A stretch of 64,000 nt of DNA from Pisolithus tinctorius (GCA_024663395.1 JANFAH010000003.1:1240001-1304000), one strand, 5' to 3'; positions 31,100-41,677 are shown, numbered from the stretch's first letter. Notes: generated by a model not told the origin, from the letters alone. Numbers and translations: made by a program.

Positions 31100-33900
31100 G
31101 CAATGACAACGATGACCTTACTTAGCGCAGATAAATGGCCATATGAGATTGGAGGTGCCGTCCAATGGGAACAATGTGTGACGAGCATGGATACCGAGCT
31201 CGATGGCTCAGAGGTATGTTTTGATTTCGAGACACTTTACTTACATCTATGCTATTCTAGGGAAGGTAGCTATCTACAATGAACAGTGACAATCATGGTA
31301 CAAAGAACATCAATGACAACACTTAGCATGGGTACTGAGCTCAACAGCTCAGAGGTTCATTTCGACTTCAGAACGCTTTACTTACATCTATGTTATTCTA
31401 GGGAAAATGGCTATATATGACGAAGGCTGAATGATGCCCAGACGACTGCAGTGCAAAGAATGACAATGACAACAGCGACTAGACCTAGTGCAGGTCAATG
31501 GCCAGTCGAGATCGACTGTGCTGTTCGATGGGAACAAGGTGCTATGAGCATGGGTACTGGGCTCGACAGCCCAAGGTTTCGTTTACATTCAATAGTGTTT
31601 TACTTACAATTACCTTGTTCTAGGGGACATGGCTATATATGGCAAAGGGTGACTGACATCTGGACAATTTCAATACAAGGAACAAAGACGACGATTAGAA
31701 TTGGCGTGGATCAATGGCCATGCAAGAGTGGAAGTGCCATTCGAAGGAGATGGGGCATGAAGAGCGTGGACACTGAGCTCGATGGCTCATCAGTTTGTTT
31801 TGATTTCGGAATGTTTTACTTACAGCTACCTTATTCTAGGAAAAACAGATGTGTGAGATGATGCTCGAGCTACATCCAAGCAGCCATGATATGATGGACT
31901 GTGATGACCTATGAGGAAAGTCAGTGGACCGTCAAGGGGAAGCTATGCGAAGCGATCTGACAGAGCTACTACGAGTGGGGTGAATGGTCAGGATGAGCTG
32001 AAGGCTTAAATCTAGTGACAGCGATGGTTACAATGAGGACAACAACAGCGCTGGACTCAGAGTGACAGCCATGCAAGGCTGGAACAGCCATCTTAAGGAG
32101 ATGGGGCACAACGAGCATGGGTTCTGGGCTCGAAGGCCCAAGGTTTCTTTTACATTCCATAGCATTTTACTTACAGCTGTTCTACTCTAGGGAAATCGGG
32201 TATATGCAACGAAGCACAACAGATGTCCTCGCAATCGTGGTTCGAGGATCTACGAGGAACTTCGAACTGAGGTCGCGTGGGAGTACAGAAAGACAAGCAC
32301 AATGAATGTGGTTCGGTCTACAACAGCGAATTTCGAAGTCACGGCAAGATGTGCGACATGTGAAGAGTATAGAGGCCACACCGAGTGGGCTCCAAGGCCC
32401 AAGTCGTAGTTTTTCCTTTAAGCCGTTTTACTTATGGCTACGCTGTTTTAGGGAGTATGACTTTTTACAAGGTATCAACGAAGCTACCACAAACCATGAA
32501 CGAAGTATGGCGAAACGACTGTGAAGACTACAGTTCGATCTACGGCAACGATCACTGAGGATATGAGATTTGACAGATGTGGACGCTGAGCGCGATGGCC
32601 CAAGTTTTGGTTTTAAGTGTGCAGCTTTTTACTCACAGGTACATTATTTTAGAATAGACAAAGACATCGAAGAAGGAACACATCTATATACAGTACAACA
32701 GCGAATTTCAAAGTTGCAGCAAGACATGTGAGATGCAAGGAGCATTGAAGCCATGCCAAGTGGGCTCGAAGGCCCAAGTCTTAGCTTTCTCTTTAAGCTG
32801 TTTTACTTACAGCTACTGCATTTTAGGGATCGCAAAATTTTACAGAGCATCAATGAACCCTTGAGTGTCAACGCACCTACAGTACAAAGGTCCCAATTGG
32901 GACAACCTGTGACTGCCTCCCTTCAAGATGAAGATGCCTACATTACTGTCGACCGAAGTGAGTTAGTAGGTCGACACATTGTCGAACAGTTAGCAAAGGG
33001 AGACTCCATCCCTGTGTTGGATATCGTGCAGAGACATCACAAAGTCTCATTTTATTTGGGAGACATCACAGACGAGCAGGGCATGTTGGATATATTGAAG
33101 AAATCGGGCATTACATATATTGTACAGAATGCCTTGCTACCACAAGGCGCGAAGGACCTCTCCATCTACGTCAAGATCAACATCGAAGGCACCAGAGCCG
33201 TCATCAGTGTGGCTATTGCAGCCAGTGTCCACAGGCTCGTCCACACAAGTTCCACAAGCATCACATTTGATGGCACTGATGTCATGAATGTCGACGAGCG
33301 AGTGCCCTATCCGGAGAAGCTGTTTGACGCATATAATGATGCCCAGGAGGTGTCTGGGACCAGAGACAGCCCGACCGAGGGCGGACTCATCCCCCGTCCC
33401 TCTTACTCTTCTGCCACATCAAGCGAACCTCTACACTGTGCTCTCCCTCCCATATGTGCCACAACCGAATATCACTGCGGGTTATGCAGCTCTGCACAGC
33501 CACTCAGTCCCTATGTCACACCACCACCCAATGCTGAATCCATCCTATCCGCATTCAACACCCCATTCGACCCACATGAACTGGGGCACCCAGCCATCCA
33601 TTCTAGAAGCAATGGACAAGCATTCTTCATTGCAATTAGAGGGCTGAGTTATATCTTAGACTTTACAGGAGTATATGATGAGTACGAGCAAAGGCTATCA
33701 AGCCCAGAGGTACAGGGTGTATACAAATGACTATGCGAAGCGACAAGGACTCGATTTATCACTGAACAATGGTCATTTGAAGCAACAGTAGATGTTCAAT
33801 GGGAGAGAGGCATGAGAGATACACCCGCTGAGCTCGACAGCTCATACTTTCTCTTCTGTTTTGTGTCATATCACTTACAACTGCGTAACTATAGGAAGAT
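31100..33900 (+). repeat. Nine-copy degenerate coding-like repeat array in element 2
   Basis: A hairpin-like motif (GGGCTCGAAGGCCCAAG or GAGCTCGATGGCTCA) followed about 30 bases later by TTTTACTTACAGCTAC and TTCTAGGGA recurs with starts near 31196, 31337, 31559, 31775, 32126, 32397, 32588, 32762 and 33830. In translation the copies give a shared peptide of the type GLDGP...F..FYLQL.YSRE, often preceded by QWP.E...A..WEQG. Spacing is irregular (141-351 bp), with a 1.07-kb gap between copies eight and nine that holds the Erg26-like fragment. Stop codons lie between copies. Confidence 0.6.
32753..33730 (+). pseudogene. Chimeric ORF with captured Erg26-like (3-beta-HSD / sterol C-4 decarboxylase) fragment
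   Basis: 325 residues from ATG at 32753. The first ~45 residues are a copy of the local repeat peptide. About residues 65-200 resemble sterol-4-alpha-carboxylate 3-dehydrogenase (Erg26), an NAD-dependent short-chain enzyme of ergosterol synthesis: VGRHIVEQL, GDITDEQGMLDILKKSG, NIEGTRAVISVAIAASVHRL and FDGTDVMNVDERVPYPEK, ending at FDAYND just before the catalytic Tyr-x3-Lys would be completed. The Rossmann Gly motif that should precede VGRHIVEQ is replaced (DRSELVGRH), and the C-terminal two thirds of the enzyme are absent, so it cannot be active. The segment has no intron over about 135 codons. The remaining C-terminal part is not recognised. Confidence 0.75.
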
Positions 33901-34617
33901 CCAATGTCTACACTGGAGTACGATGACATATGAGATAAGATGGTGGACCATCAATGCAATCTGACAATGCTACTTCAAGTGGGGTGAAGGGAAAAGACAA
34001 CACAAGAAGGCAATGAAGTACATCCTCGGAGCAGAGAGGTCTAAGAGATACAAGGAAGACGATGCACAGCCACTGGTATCCGAAGGAGAAGAAGATGGTG
34101 TGGGCCCATGAGCAGAGTGTGAAGACCAGATAACAAAGCTCAGGAAGGGGAAATACGAAGTCCAGGTGCCCTTTTCAGTTTTGATTCAAACACTATCTAC
34201 TGCGAAATACAGATACCCTAGCACAAAGGAAAAGGCAATTGACAGGGATGGACAGCTCGAGGCTGTTCATCAGTACTTAGTATCAGGACTCTGTCCACCT
34301 GGCTGCGAGGTGGGAGGATGAAGCTCAAGATTGAATGAAGTTAGTGCTTGTAACTATCGGAGTCGAAGACCTATCTTCGAAGCAGGCCTGAAGATCTACA
34401 GATCGAAGGTGACATGTTCTGTTATTATTCGAGCTTATACTATGTTGAAATATTTTGTTTCTAGCAGCGAAGAAGTAGTGAACAAAGACGGGCAACTTGA
34501 GGTCACTCAGCGATACTTAGCGCAAGGGCTTTGGCCACCAGATGGAGTCCAGACGAAGTACAAGAAGTCAAGCATGCATGTGTGCAGAGAATTGATGGTA
34601 AGAGAATGAGAAGGACG
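33901..34617 (+). other. Tail of element 2 with a duplicated peptide motif
   Basis: Two coding-like stretches about 245 bp apart carry the same pattern: DGQLEAVHQYLVSGLCPP (about 34246-34299) and DGQLEVTQRYLAQGLWPP (about 34489-34542). They lie in short frames interrupted by stops. This is probably decayed element protein. The chromovirus LTR begins at 34618. Confidence 0.4.
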
Positions 34618-35145
34618 TGTCATAGTCATGCCTCGACCCCGGCCGGACTCGGCCTCGCACTCACTCAGTCCGGCCTCGGCCTCGCCTGTCCCACATCTCC
34701 AGTTGGTCTAGCGCGGTAGACACTGCTTTGCAGTGTCTGTCATTTCGGTTAAGTCCTGTCCCCGGTCCTGTCCCCGGTCCACCTGTCCCGGTCTCCGATA
34801 CCTTAGTCATACGTTAGTAATACCTGTCTTACCAATCCTCTTAGCAATCCTTGCGAGACCGGCATTACCGGTCTCCGTACTATAGTAACTTCTGGTATAT
34901 AAACTCATAGATACTCGGCCTGTACTCCTTAGTCTGAAATCAACTAAGTATCTCCTGATAACCCCGCCTCGGCCTCGGACTCGGACTGAGATCCACACAA
35001 GGGAATAGCGCTGTATCTTCAGTCGCTAAGTCCAATCAGTCCAACTACCTGTATCCTCGACTCCTCTCCTGATCCCGACCCCTCGGCCTCGCGCCCGCTT
35101 TGGTCTCTGGTCCGGCCTCAACCCGGACAATCCTCGTACTTGACA
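34618..35145 (+). repeat. 5' LTR of the chromovirus
   Basis: 528 bp. Contains a TATA box (TATATAAA, 34896-34903) and a short direct repeat CCTGTCCCCGGT. Confidence 0.95.
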
Positions 35146-35183
35146 GTATTTCAGACTCGCCACTTGTGTGGGTCTAAACCATC

Positions 35184-36578
35184 ATGGCAACCAAGACTCG
35201 TTTTCAACCTCCCCATGGTCGTTCTGCCACTAACCCCGACTCCGCTTCAGCCAGTGGGGCTCGCCGCGAAACAGCTCTAGCTGCGTTGGGCACCACTAGG
35301 CGCTCCCCAGACCCCGTCAGTCCTTTCAGGGGCTTCTCAGCCCGCACATCTAACACCCCCACCCCACGTCATCCCACTGCTCCCATCCCCGAGGGTGACC
35401 CTGGCGATGATGGGCCAGGCAATGATGATGACAACAACCCAGATGATGATGACCCCGGTGATAATGGTCCCAGTGATGATAACCCGGAAGATAATGATCT
35501 GGAAGACGATCCGGACTTCCTGGACCCGGACACCGAACCCGCAGTCGCAGTCTTCGACAGTCTCGCGAAGGCCATCAAGCTGTTGGCTCGCAATACCCGT
35601 ACTAGTCCTGAGTCCTCAAGCAGGACCAAGTTACGCGAGCCCGACACCTTTGATGGCACCGACCCAAAGAAACTTCGTGCTTTCTTCATCCAGTGCGAGC
35701 TTAATTTCCAAGACCGACCTCGGGCTTTCAGGACCAACCGCGCCAAAGTCATCTTCGCGCAATCCTACCTCAAAGGTATGGCTCTCGAATGGTTCGAGCC
35801 GGACTTGCTTGGGCTCGATGACCCCGATGACCAGCCTCTTTGGATGGACTCCTGGAGGGAGTTCGTCCTAGAGCTGCAAACCACCTTCGGCCCCCACGAC
35901 CCGGTCGCTGATGCCGAGAGTCAGCTTGACCATCTACATATGAAGGAAAGCCAGCGCATTAATAAGTACGTAGTTGACTTTAATTGGCTTGCTTCGCAAG
36001 TCCGAGGCTACGGTGACGGTGCGCTGCGCCATCATTTCTATTCCGGTCTCCCAGACCGAATTAAGGACGAAGTCTGTCGAGTTGGTAAACCGCGGACTCT
36101 ACACGAGCTCCGTCATCTCGCCCAGGAGATAGATGCGTGCTATTGGGAGCGCAAGGAAGAAGTCCAGCGGGCGAGTAAGCACCAAGGCTCGTCCAACTCC
36201 AGCAACAACAAGTCCGGAGGTTCCGGCAATAACAGTCAGCCCAAGACCGGTCAGGAGAAAGCCAAGACCGGCAACAACAACAATAACAACAACAACTCCG
36301 GTTCCACCCAGTCCAAGCCGGCTTCATCGAAGCCGGGCAATAGCAATAACAGTAATTCATCCAAGCCTGAGCCTAGCAAACTCGGCAAAGATGGAAAGCT
36401 TACCCCGGAAGAACGCAAGCGTCACCTAGACGGAAACCTCTGCATGTTCTGCAGAGGGTCCGGTCACTTTGCTGACAAATGCCCTAAGAAAGCCGGAAAG
36501 GCCAAAGCTCGCGCTGCGGCCACCACTGAGGCCGCACCGGCCTCGGGCTCAGGTACTACCCCCGAGACAAAAAAATAG
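35184..36578 (+). CDS. gag: Gag of the chromovirus
   Basis: 464 residues from ATG at 35184, 38 bases after the LTR. The N terminus is followed by a long acidic Asp/Asn/Gly/Pro-rich stretch (about residues 70-115). The retrotransposon capsid domain spans about 150-320 (FDGTDPKKLRAFFIQCELNF, AKVIFAQSYLKGMALEWFEP, LDHLHMKESQRINKYVVDFN). An Asn/Ser-rich linker follows at about 330-400, then one zinc knuckle, C-x2-C-x4-H-x4-C, at residues 420-433, expected to bind packaged RNA. The frame closes with TAG at 36576-36578 immediately after a run of seven A; pol lies in the -1 frame. Confidence 0.95.
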   Translation: MATKTRFQPPHGRSATNPDSASASGARRETALAALGTTRRSPDPVSPFRGFSARTSNTPTPRHPTAPIPEGDPGDDGPGNDDDNNPDDDDPGDNGPSDDNPEDNDLEDDPDFLDPDTEPAVAVFDSLAKAIKLLARNTRTSPESSSRTKLREPDTFDGTDPKKLRAFFIQCELNFQDRPRAFRTNRAKVIFAQSYLKGMALEWFEPDLLGLDDPDDQPLWMDSWREFVLELQTTFGPHDPVADAESQLDHLHMKESQRINKYVVDFNWLASQVRGYGDGALRHHFYSGLPDRIKDEVCRVGKPRTLHELRHLAQEIDACYWERKEEVQRASKHQGSSNSSNNKSGGSGNNSQPKTGQEKAKTGNNNNNNNNSGSTQSKPASSKPGNSNNSNSSKPEPSKLGKDGKLTPEERKRHLDGNLCMFCRGSGHFADKCPKKAGKAKARAAATTEAAPASGSGTTPETKK

Positions 36579-36616
36579 GTAGCAGCTCCCAGGACTCCGC
36601 ACAATCTGGGAGCTGC
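36569..36616 (+). promoter_or_regulatory. Candidate -1 ribosomal frameshift signal, chromovirus gag-pol
   Basis: Slippery heptamer A AAA AAA at 36569-36575 in the gag frame, stop TAG at 36576-36578, six bases of spacer, then a perfect 11-bp GC-rich stem (GCAGCTCCCAG 36582-36592 with CTGGGAGCTGC 36606-36616, 13-base loop). The -1 frame is open from the heptamer straight into pol. All parts of a classical signal are present; function is not shown. Confidence 0.75.
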
Positions 36617-39600
36617 GTTGACTCCGGTTGTGCAAACTTGGAGGCTCGTCTCAACGCGTCCGCTCTTTCCAGCCCGAACTCTTTAACCCCCTATGTCACA
36701 TTAGAAAACCCAGATTTACCTCGGCTTCATACTTTAGTGGACTCCGGTTCCACCCATTGTTTCATAGATAATCAATTTGTTAATCAACACTCGTTTACCC
36801 CGTACTCAGTCTCACCAATCCGACTCCGGCTTTTCGATGGAACGTTCACCTTCACCATAACCCAAGCAGTAGATGTCAACATCCACTTCGCGTCCGGCGA
36901 TGTCACACCGGTAACCCTGTTTTTAGCCCCATTGGATTCCGAGTGTAAGATAGTTCTCGGACATGACTGGCTCACCCACTACAATCCGTTGATTGACTGG
37001 GTACTGAGCAGTCTAACATTCTGGACTCCTGCACAAGGAATGCCAACCCCGTCGACACCCCCTGTAAGCCCGGTTTCCACCGGCCTTCCTGACTCTGGTC
37101 CTAGTGACCAACCCGGCCTCGCGCCATCTGTACCGGTCTCCGACTCCCCGGCTCGCACCCCTCTGAAGGCCCCTCTCGTTTCCCTAATCAATGCAGCCGC
37201 TTTCGTGTGCGCCTGCAAACTAGAAGGGTCCATCCAATTCCAACTTCAGCTCCACCCCTCGGACTCAGCTCAGGCCCGATCGGCCTCAGCTTCCCCTCCT
37301 CCGGCCTTACCCAATGTCCCGGAGGAGTACCACGACTTCGCTGATGTATTCAGCAAGGCCAAGGCCTCGGCACTCCCGCCTCACCAGGAGTATGACCTGA
37401 AAATAGAGCTTGAAGAAGGAACTACCCCGCCTCTCGGCACAATCTACTTGCTGTCCCCGGTTGAGCTCCAAGCTCTCCGGACTTTCATTGATGAAAACCT
37501 CACCACCGGATTCATTCGGCCTACTTCATCCCCTTATGCTGCACCGGTCCTCTTTGTCAAGAAGAAGGACGGCTCCCTCCGGCTCTGTGTAGATTTCCGC
37601 GGCCTCAACAAAATCACTAAGAAAGACTGCTACCCACTCCCGCTTATCTCCGACCTCTTGGATTCACCAAGCCGAGCCAAGATCTATACTAAAATTGATC
37701 TTCGGCATGCCTACCATCTCGTCCGGATTGCCCCAGGCGATGAATGGAAGACCGCATTCCGGACTCGGTATGGATCCTACGAGTGGTTAGTAATGCCCTT
37801 CGGCCTCACCAATGCCCCGGCTGCCTTCCAACGCTTTGTGAATACCATCTTCGCGGACATGTTGGATGTCTGCGTAGTCGTCTACTTAGATGACATCTTA
37901 ATCTACTCTGGAGATAAGGAGTCTCACAAGCAGCATGTCCGAGAAGTCCTCCGCCGGCTTCGGCTTCACGGCCTTTATGCGAAGCCGGAGAAATGCGAGT
38001 TCCACTCGGACTCGGTCGAATACCTCGGATTCCACCTTTCCCCTGCCGGCCTCATGATGTCCAAGGAAAAGGTCCAGACCATCTGCGACTGGCCTGAGCC
38101 TCGCAAGGTCAAGGACATCCAATCCTTCCTCGGCTTCGCCAATTTCTACCGCCGCTTTATCTTTAATTACTCGGACATCATCGTACTGCTGACTCGGCTT
38201 ACCCACAAGGGGGCTCCTTGGAACTTCTCTGAGGAGTGCCACCGGTCATTCAACAACCTCAAGGCCGCCTTCACCACTGCGCCGGTCCTAACTCATTTCA
38301 TCCCCGGGGTTCCTATCACCATCAAGACCGATGCTTCGGACTATGCCATCGCCGGCATCCTCTCTATCACCTGCGGCGACGGCCAAATACATCTGGTCGC
38401 TTTCTACTCCCGGACTCTGACGGCCCCGGAGTTGAATTATGATACCCACGATAAGGAACTGCTTGCAATCTTTGAAGCATTCCGGACCTGGCGCCATTAC
38501 CTTGAGGGCTCGGCCTCACCGGTCGACGTTGTTACCGACCACAAGAATCTCGAGTACTTCTCTACCTCCAAAGTACTCACCCGCCGCCAAGCTCGCTGGT
38601 CAGAGTTCCTGTCTCAGTTCAACATGATCATTAGATTCAGGCCCGGTAAGCTCGGGGCTAAGCCCGACGCCCTGACTAGACGATGGGACGTCTACCCCAA
38701 AGAGGGGGATAGCGGCTATGCCCGAGTGAACCCGCAAGACCTGAGACCGGTCTTCACCCAAGAGCAACTAGCAGTCTCCCTTCGCGCAACCTACCTCGAG
38801 TACCCGGTCTTACAAGCAGTCACACTGATGGATGTAGAGAAACTTCATAATGACATCCTGACCGCGCTGCCGGACGACCCGGTCTCACAAATCCGCCTGT
38901 CCGACATGTCTGATCCCCGGTGGTCAGTAGATGACACCGGCTTCCTTCGTCTTGATGGAAGGATCTACGTGCTGGACTCAAATGATCTCCGTCTTAGGGT
39001 CTTGCGGCTTAAGCATGACCACCCTCTATCCGGCCACTTTGGCCAGAACCGAACCCTAGAACTCATTCGGCGTGAATACACCTGGCCCGGCCTCAGGACC
39101 TTCGTCAAGGACTATGTCCGGTCTTGCACGGCCTGCGCTCGGGCTAAGGTTCCCCGCCATCGGCCTTATGGCCTCCTCAAGCAACTCCCGGTGCCGGAGA
39201 AGCCGTGGAACTCCATCTCTATGGATTTCATCGAGCAGCTTCCGGCCTCAACCGGCTTCACGGCCATCCTCGTTGTAGTTGACCGGCTTTCCAAGCAGGC
39301 CATATTCATCCCCACCCATGACACCATAACAGCCCCGGAACTCGCCAAACTATTCCTACTCCATGTCTTTTCGAAGCACGGAGTGCCGGCCCATGTAACC
39401 TCAGACCGAGGCTCGGAGTTCGTCTCTCACTTCTTCCGGTCACTCGGTAAGGCCTTAGACATGCGCTTACACTTCACCTCGGGCTATCATCCCGAAGGTG
39501 ATGGCCAGACCGAAAGGACCAACCAGACCCTAGAACAATATCTCCGAGTGTACTGCAACTACCAGCAGGACAATTGGGCCAAGCTACTACCCCTGGCCGA

Positions 39601-40294
39601 GTTTGCCTACAATAACGCCCCTAGCGCTACTACCGGTGTTTCCCCTTTCTTCGCTAATAAGGGATACCACCCCAACATCTTGGTGTACCCGGAGCGCGAT
39701 CTCACTTCCGCTCGGGCTCGTGACTATGCAGTTGACCTAGACTCACTGCACCAATACCTACGTGAGGAGATGACCCTCACACAACAGCGCTACCAAGGCC
39801 TGGCCGATGCCAAACGCATGCCGGCTCCGGACTTCAAGGTCGGTGACCAGGTATATGTCAAAGCCAAGTACTTCCGGTCTACCCGGCCTTCCAAGAAGCT
39901 CTCGGAGAAAAACCTTGGGCCGTATCCGGTCATAGCTCAGGCCGGTACCCACTCGTTCACACTGCGCCTGCCGGACTCAATGCGCGCGGTGCACCCGGTC
40001 TTCCATGTTTCCCAACTCGAGCCAGCCGCCCCTAACACCATCCCGAACCGGACTCAACCACCACCCCCACCAGTCGAAGTCGACGGCGAACTAGAGTTCG
40101 AGGTAGCAGAAATCCTCGACTCCAAGGTCGACCGACGACGCCGGTGTTGGTTGCAGTACTTGGTCCGGTGGTCCGGCTATGAAGGGACCGATGAAGAAAC
40201 CACTTGGGTACTAGCTACAGAGCTAGACAATGCCTCTGAACTCGTGAAAGAGTTCCATTCTCACTATCCTAATAAACCCGGCCCCTTCCAATGA
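36569..40294 (+). CDS. pol: Pol of the chromovirus: protease, RT, RNase H, integrase, chromodomain
   Basis: Open in the -1 frame from the slippery site to TGA at 40292-40294. No ATG stands near the 5' end, so translation by frameshifting is likely. Residues counted from 36638: protease active site DSG 35-37; reverse transcriptase with YLDD 416-419; RNase H with TDAS (Asp 565); integrase zinc domain from His 793 to the C-x2-C near 833; catalytic Asp 863, Asp 923 and Glu 959 (D-x35-E); C-terminal chromodomain about 1153-1210 (WLQYLVRWSGYEGTDEETTW), expected to direct insertion to modified histone tails. All catalytic residues seen are intact. Length is normal for a chromovirus pol. Confidence 0.97.
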   Translation, partial: KKIGSSSQDSAQSGSCVDSGCANLEARLNASALSSPNSLTPYVTLENPDLPRLHTLVDSGSTHCFIDNQFVNQHSFTPYSVSPIRLRLFDGTFTFTITQAVDVNIHFASGDVTPVTLFLAPLDSECKIVLGHDWLTHYNPLIDWVLSSLTFWTPAQGMPTPSTPPVSPVSTGLPDSGPSDQPGLAPSVPVSDSPARTPLKAPLVSLINAAAFVCACKLEGSIQFQLQLHPSDSAQARSASASPPPALPNVPEEYHDFADVFSKAKASALPPHQEYDLKIELEEGTTPPLGTIYLLSPVELQALRTFIDENLTTGFIRPTSSPYAAPVLFVKKKDGSLRLCVDFRGLNKITKKDCYPLPLISDLLDSPSRAKIYTKIDLRHAYHLVRIAPGDEWKTAFRTRYGSYEWLVMPFGLTNAPAAFQRFVNTIFADMLDVCVVVYLDDILIYSGDKESHKQHVREVLRRLRLHGLYAKPEKCEFHSDSVEYLGFHLSPAGLMMSKEKVQTICDWPEPRKVKDIQSFLGFANFYRRFIFNYSDIIVLLTRLTHKGAPWNFSEECHRSFNNLKAAFTTAPVLTHFIPGVPITIKTDASDYAIAGILSITCGDGQIHLVAFYSRTLTAPELNYDTHDKELLAIFEAFRTWRHYLEGSASPVDVVTDHKNLEYFSTSKVLTRRQARWSEFLSQFNMIIRFRPGKLGAKPDALTRRWDVYPKEGDSGYARVNPQDLRPVFTQEQLAVSLRATYLEYPVLQAVTLMDVEKLHNDILTALPDDPVSQIRLSDMSDPRWSVDDTGFLRLDGRIYVLDSNDLRLRVLRLKHDHPLSGHFGQNRTLELIRREYTWPGLRTFVKDYVRSCTACARAKVPRHRPYGLLKQLPVPEKPWNSISMDFIEQLPASTGFTAILVVVDRLSKQAIFIPTHDTITAPELAKLFLLHVFSKHGVPAHVTSDRGSEFVSHFFRSLGKALDMRLHFTSGYHPEGDGQTERTNQTLEQYLRVYCNYQQDNWAKLLPLAEFAYNNAPSATTGVSPFFANKGYHPNILVYPERDLTSARARDYAVDLDSLHQYLREEMTLTQQRYQGLADAKRMPAPDFKVGDQVYVKAKYFRSTRPSKKLSEKNLGPYPVIAQAGTHSFTLRLPDSMRAVHPVFHVSQLEPAAPNTIPNRTQPPPPPVEVDGELEFEVAEILDSKVDRRRRCWLQYLVRWSGYEGTDEETTWVLATELDNASELVKEFHSHYPNKPGPFQ

Positions 40295-40475
40295 GCACCG
40301 GTCTCAACCGGCCTCAGTTTTCTGTTCTGTCTTCTACCGGTATCTGGTTTTCTTGATCTCTTACTTACTATGTTTTCTCTTTCTTGTCTTCTCTTACTGT
40401 ACTATAGAGGACCAGACGTCGGACACCGGACATGTGACATTGGCAAAAGAAGAAACTACAAGACCGCTAAGACTA

Positions 40476-41553
40476 CTACTCGGCTTCAGCCATGGAATCG
40501 TCCTCCCCCTCGGCTTCCTCGTCCCCTTCACCTTCGGCCTCGGCCTGCAGCCAGGCAGCCTCCTCGCGCAACTCATCCGAGTCGAGCTCGGATGACCCAG
40601 TATCCGAAGGGGTAACCGCCACCCTGAAGCCGTAGGACTCGTCGATTATAGCCTCGAGCGCATCGGCGATGCGGCCTGAGTTTTCGACTGCGGTCTCGTG
40701 AAGTTCGAAGAGGCTGGCCAAATTGTTGGCAATCAGCCCCGCAGCCTCGATCAGTCGCTCGAGCTTGTTTTCCAAACCCGAGTACCTTTCGGCACCGGCC
40801 TCCCTCAGCCCACTCCCTCCAGCCTCGGGCTCGTCAATCTCCAACACCTCGACCACTTTCGACTTCGCCCACTTCTTCTGGCTCGGCCCGGGCTCTGGTG
40901 TCTCGTCGTCGGCCTTCTGCTTCTTCCCTTTGTCGGCCTTGACTTTGGGACCGGCCTCGGCGTCCTTGCCATCCCCGGGCCACCGGCATTTATCTTTCGA
41001 CTGGTTGCATCGCACGCAGGCGACGCGCTTCTTGTTGCCGTCTACGACAAACTTGCAGACAACTTGAGCACGGGCGCAGCGAGTACAACTGAAAAGGAGG
41101 TTAGAAGAGAAATGCGCACCAGATCAAAAGTACTCACCCGGGGTCCATTACCACCTGTTTCGCCTCACCCCCGGCCTCACCACTAGCACCGGCCTCATCA
41201 CCCTTGCCGGTCGCGGCCTTACGCTTACGCTCGGCCTCCCGTTTCTCCTCCTCTTCGCGCGCCTTCTTCTCCTCGGCCTCCCTCTCTATTCTCTCGGCCT
41301 CAGCTCTCTCCCGCGCTGCCCTCTCGGCTTCGGCCTGCTCCCTCGCCGCCCTCTCGGCCTCAAGCCGCGCCTGTTCCTCCCGCCGGGCTTGTTCAGCCGC
41401 CTTTTGTCTCTTCCTTTCTTTCACCTTCGCTCTCATCACCTCCTCCTCGTCGTCAGTGTCGTATCTGATGTTGTCATCAGGGACTTGGGCCCAGTCGACG
41501 ACGACTCGGCCTTCGCTGTTGTTGGCGGCGTCAATCGGTCTGGAGTCGGACAT
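40476..41553 (-). CDS. Antisense accessory gene of the chromovirus: coiled coil, six-cysteine motif, acidic tail
   Basis: Minus-strand gene between pol and the 3' LTR. Exon 1 runs from ATG 41553 (MSDSRPIDAANN) to 41138 and holds an acidic patch and a long Glu/Arg/Ala heptad-like coiled coil. A 49-bp intron (41137-41089, GTGAGT...CAG) keeps the frame. Exon 2 runs to the stop at 40476-40478. It opens with C-x2-C-x6-C-x13-C-x2-C-x6-C, then a Lys-rich segment, a second helical region (LENKLERLIEAAGLIANNL) and an acidic C terminus. An upstream in-frame Met (41601) would add a hydrophobic stretch but is less likely. The two C-x2-C-x6-C halves recur in the antisense gene of gypsy 1. Zinc binding is inferred; the function is unknown. 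40295-40475 is spacer. Confidence 0.75.
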
Positions 41554-41677
41554 GATGAAAAGAATGAGAATGAAAGATGCAAGGAGCTTAGCGGGCCACA
41601 AGTATCAATTTTTCGAACTCAGCCAACTTTCGGACTCAGCCTACCACTCTCGCAGGGGTCTCATGGGTTCGACCCCT

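Noticed and set aside
35369..36360. Minus-strand ORFs over the chromovirus gag
   Set aside because: Shadows of the GC-rich, repetitive gag coding sequence; no domain and no splice signals.
36638..36640. A separate pol start codon at 36638
   Set aside because: The codon is TTG; the frame is open upstream to the slippery site, so frameshifting is the better reading.
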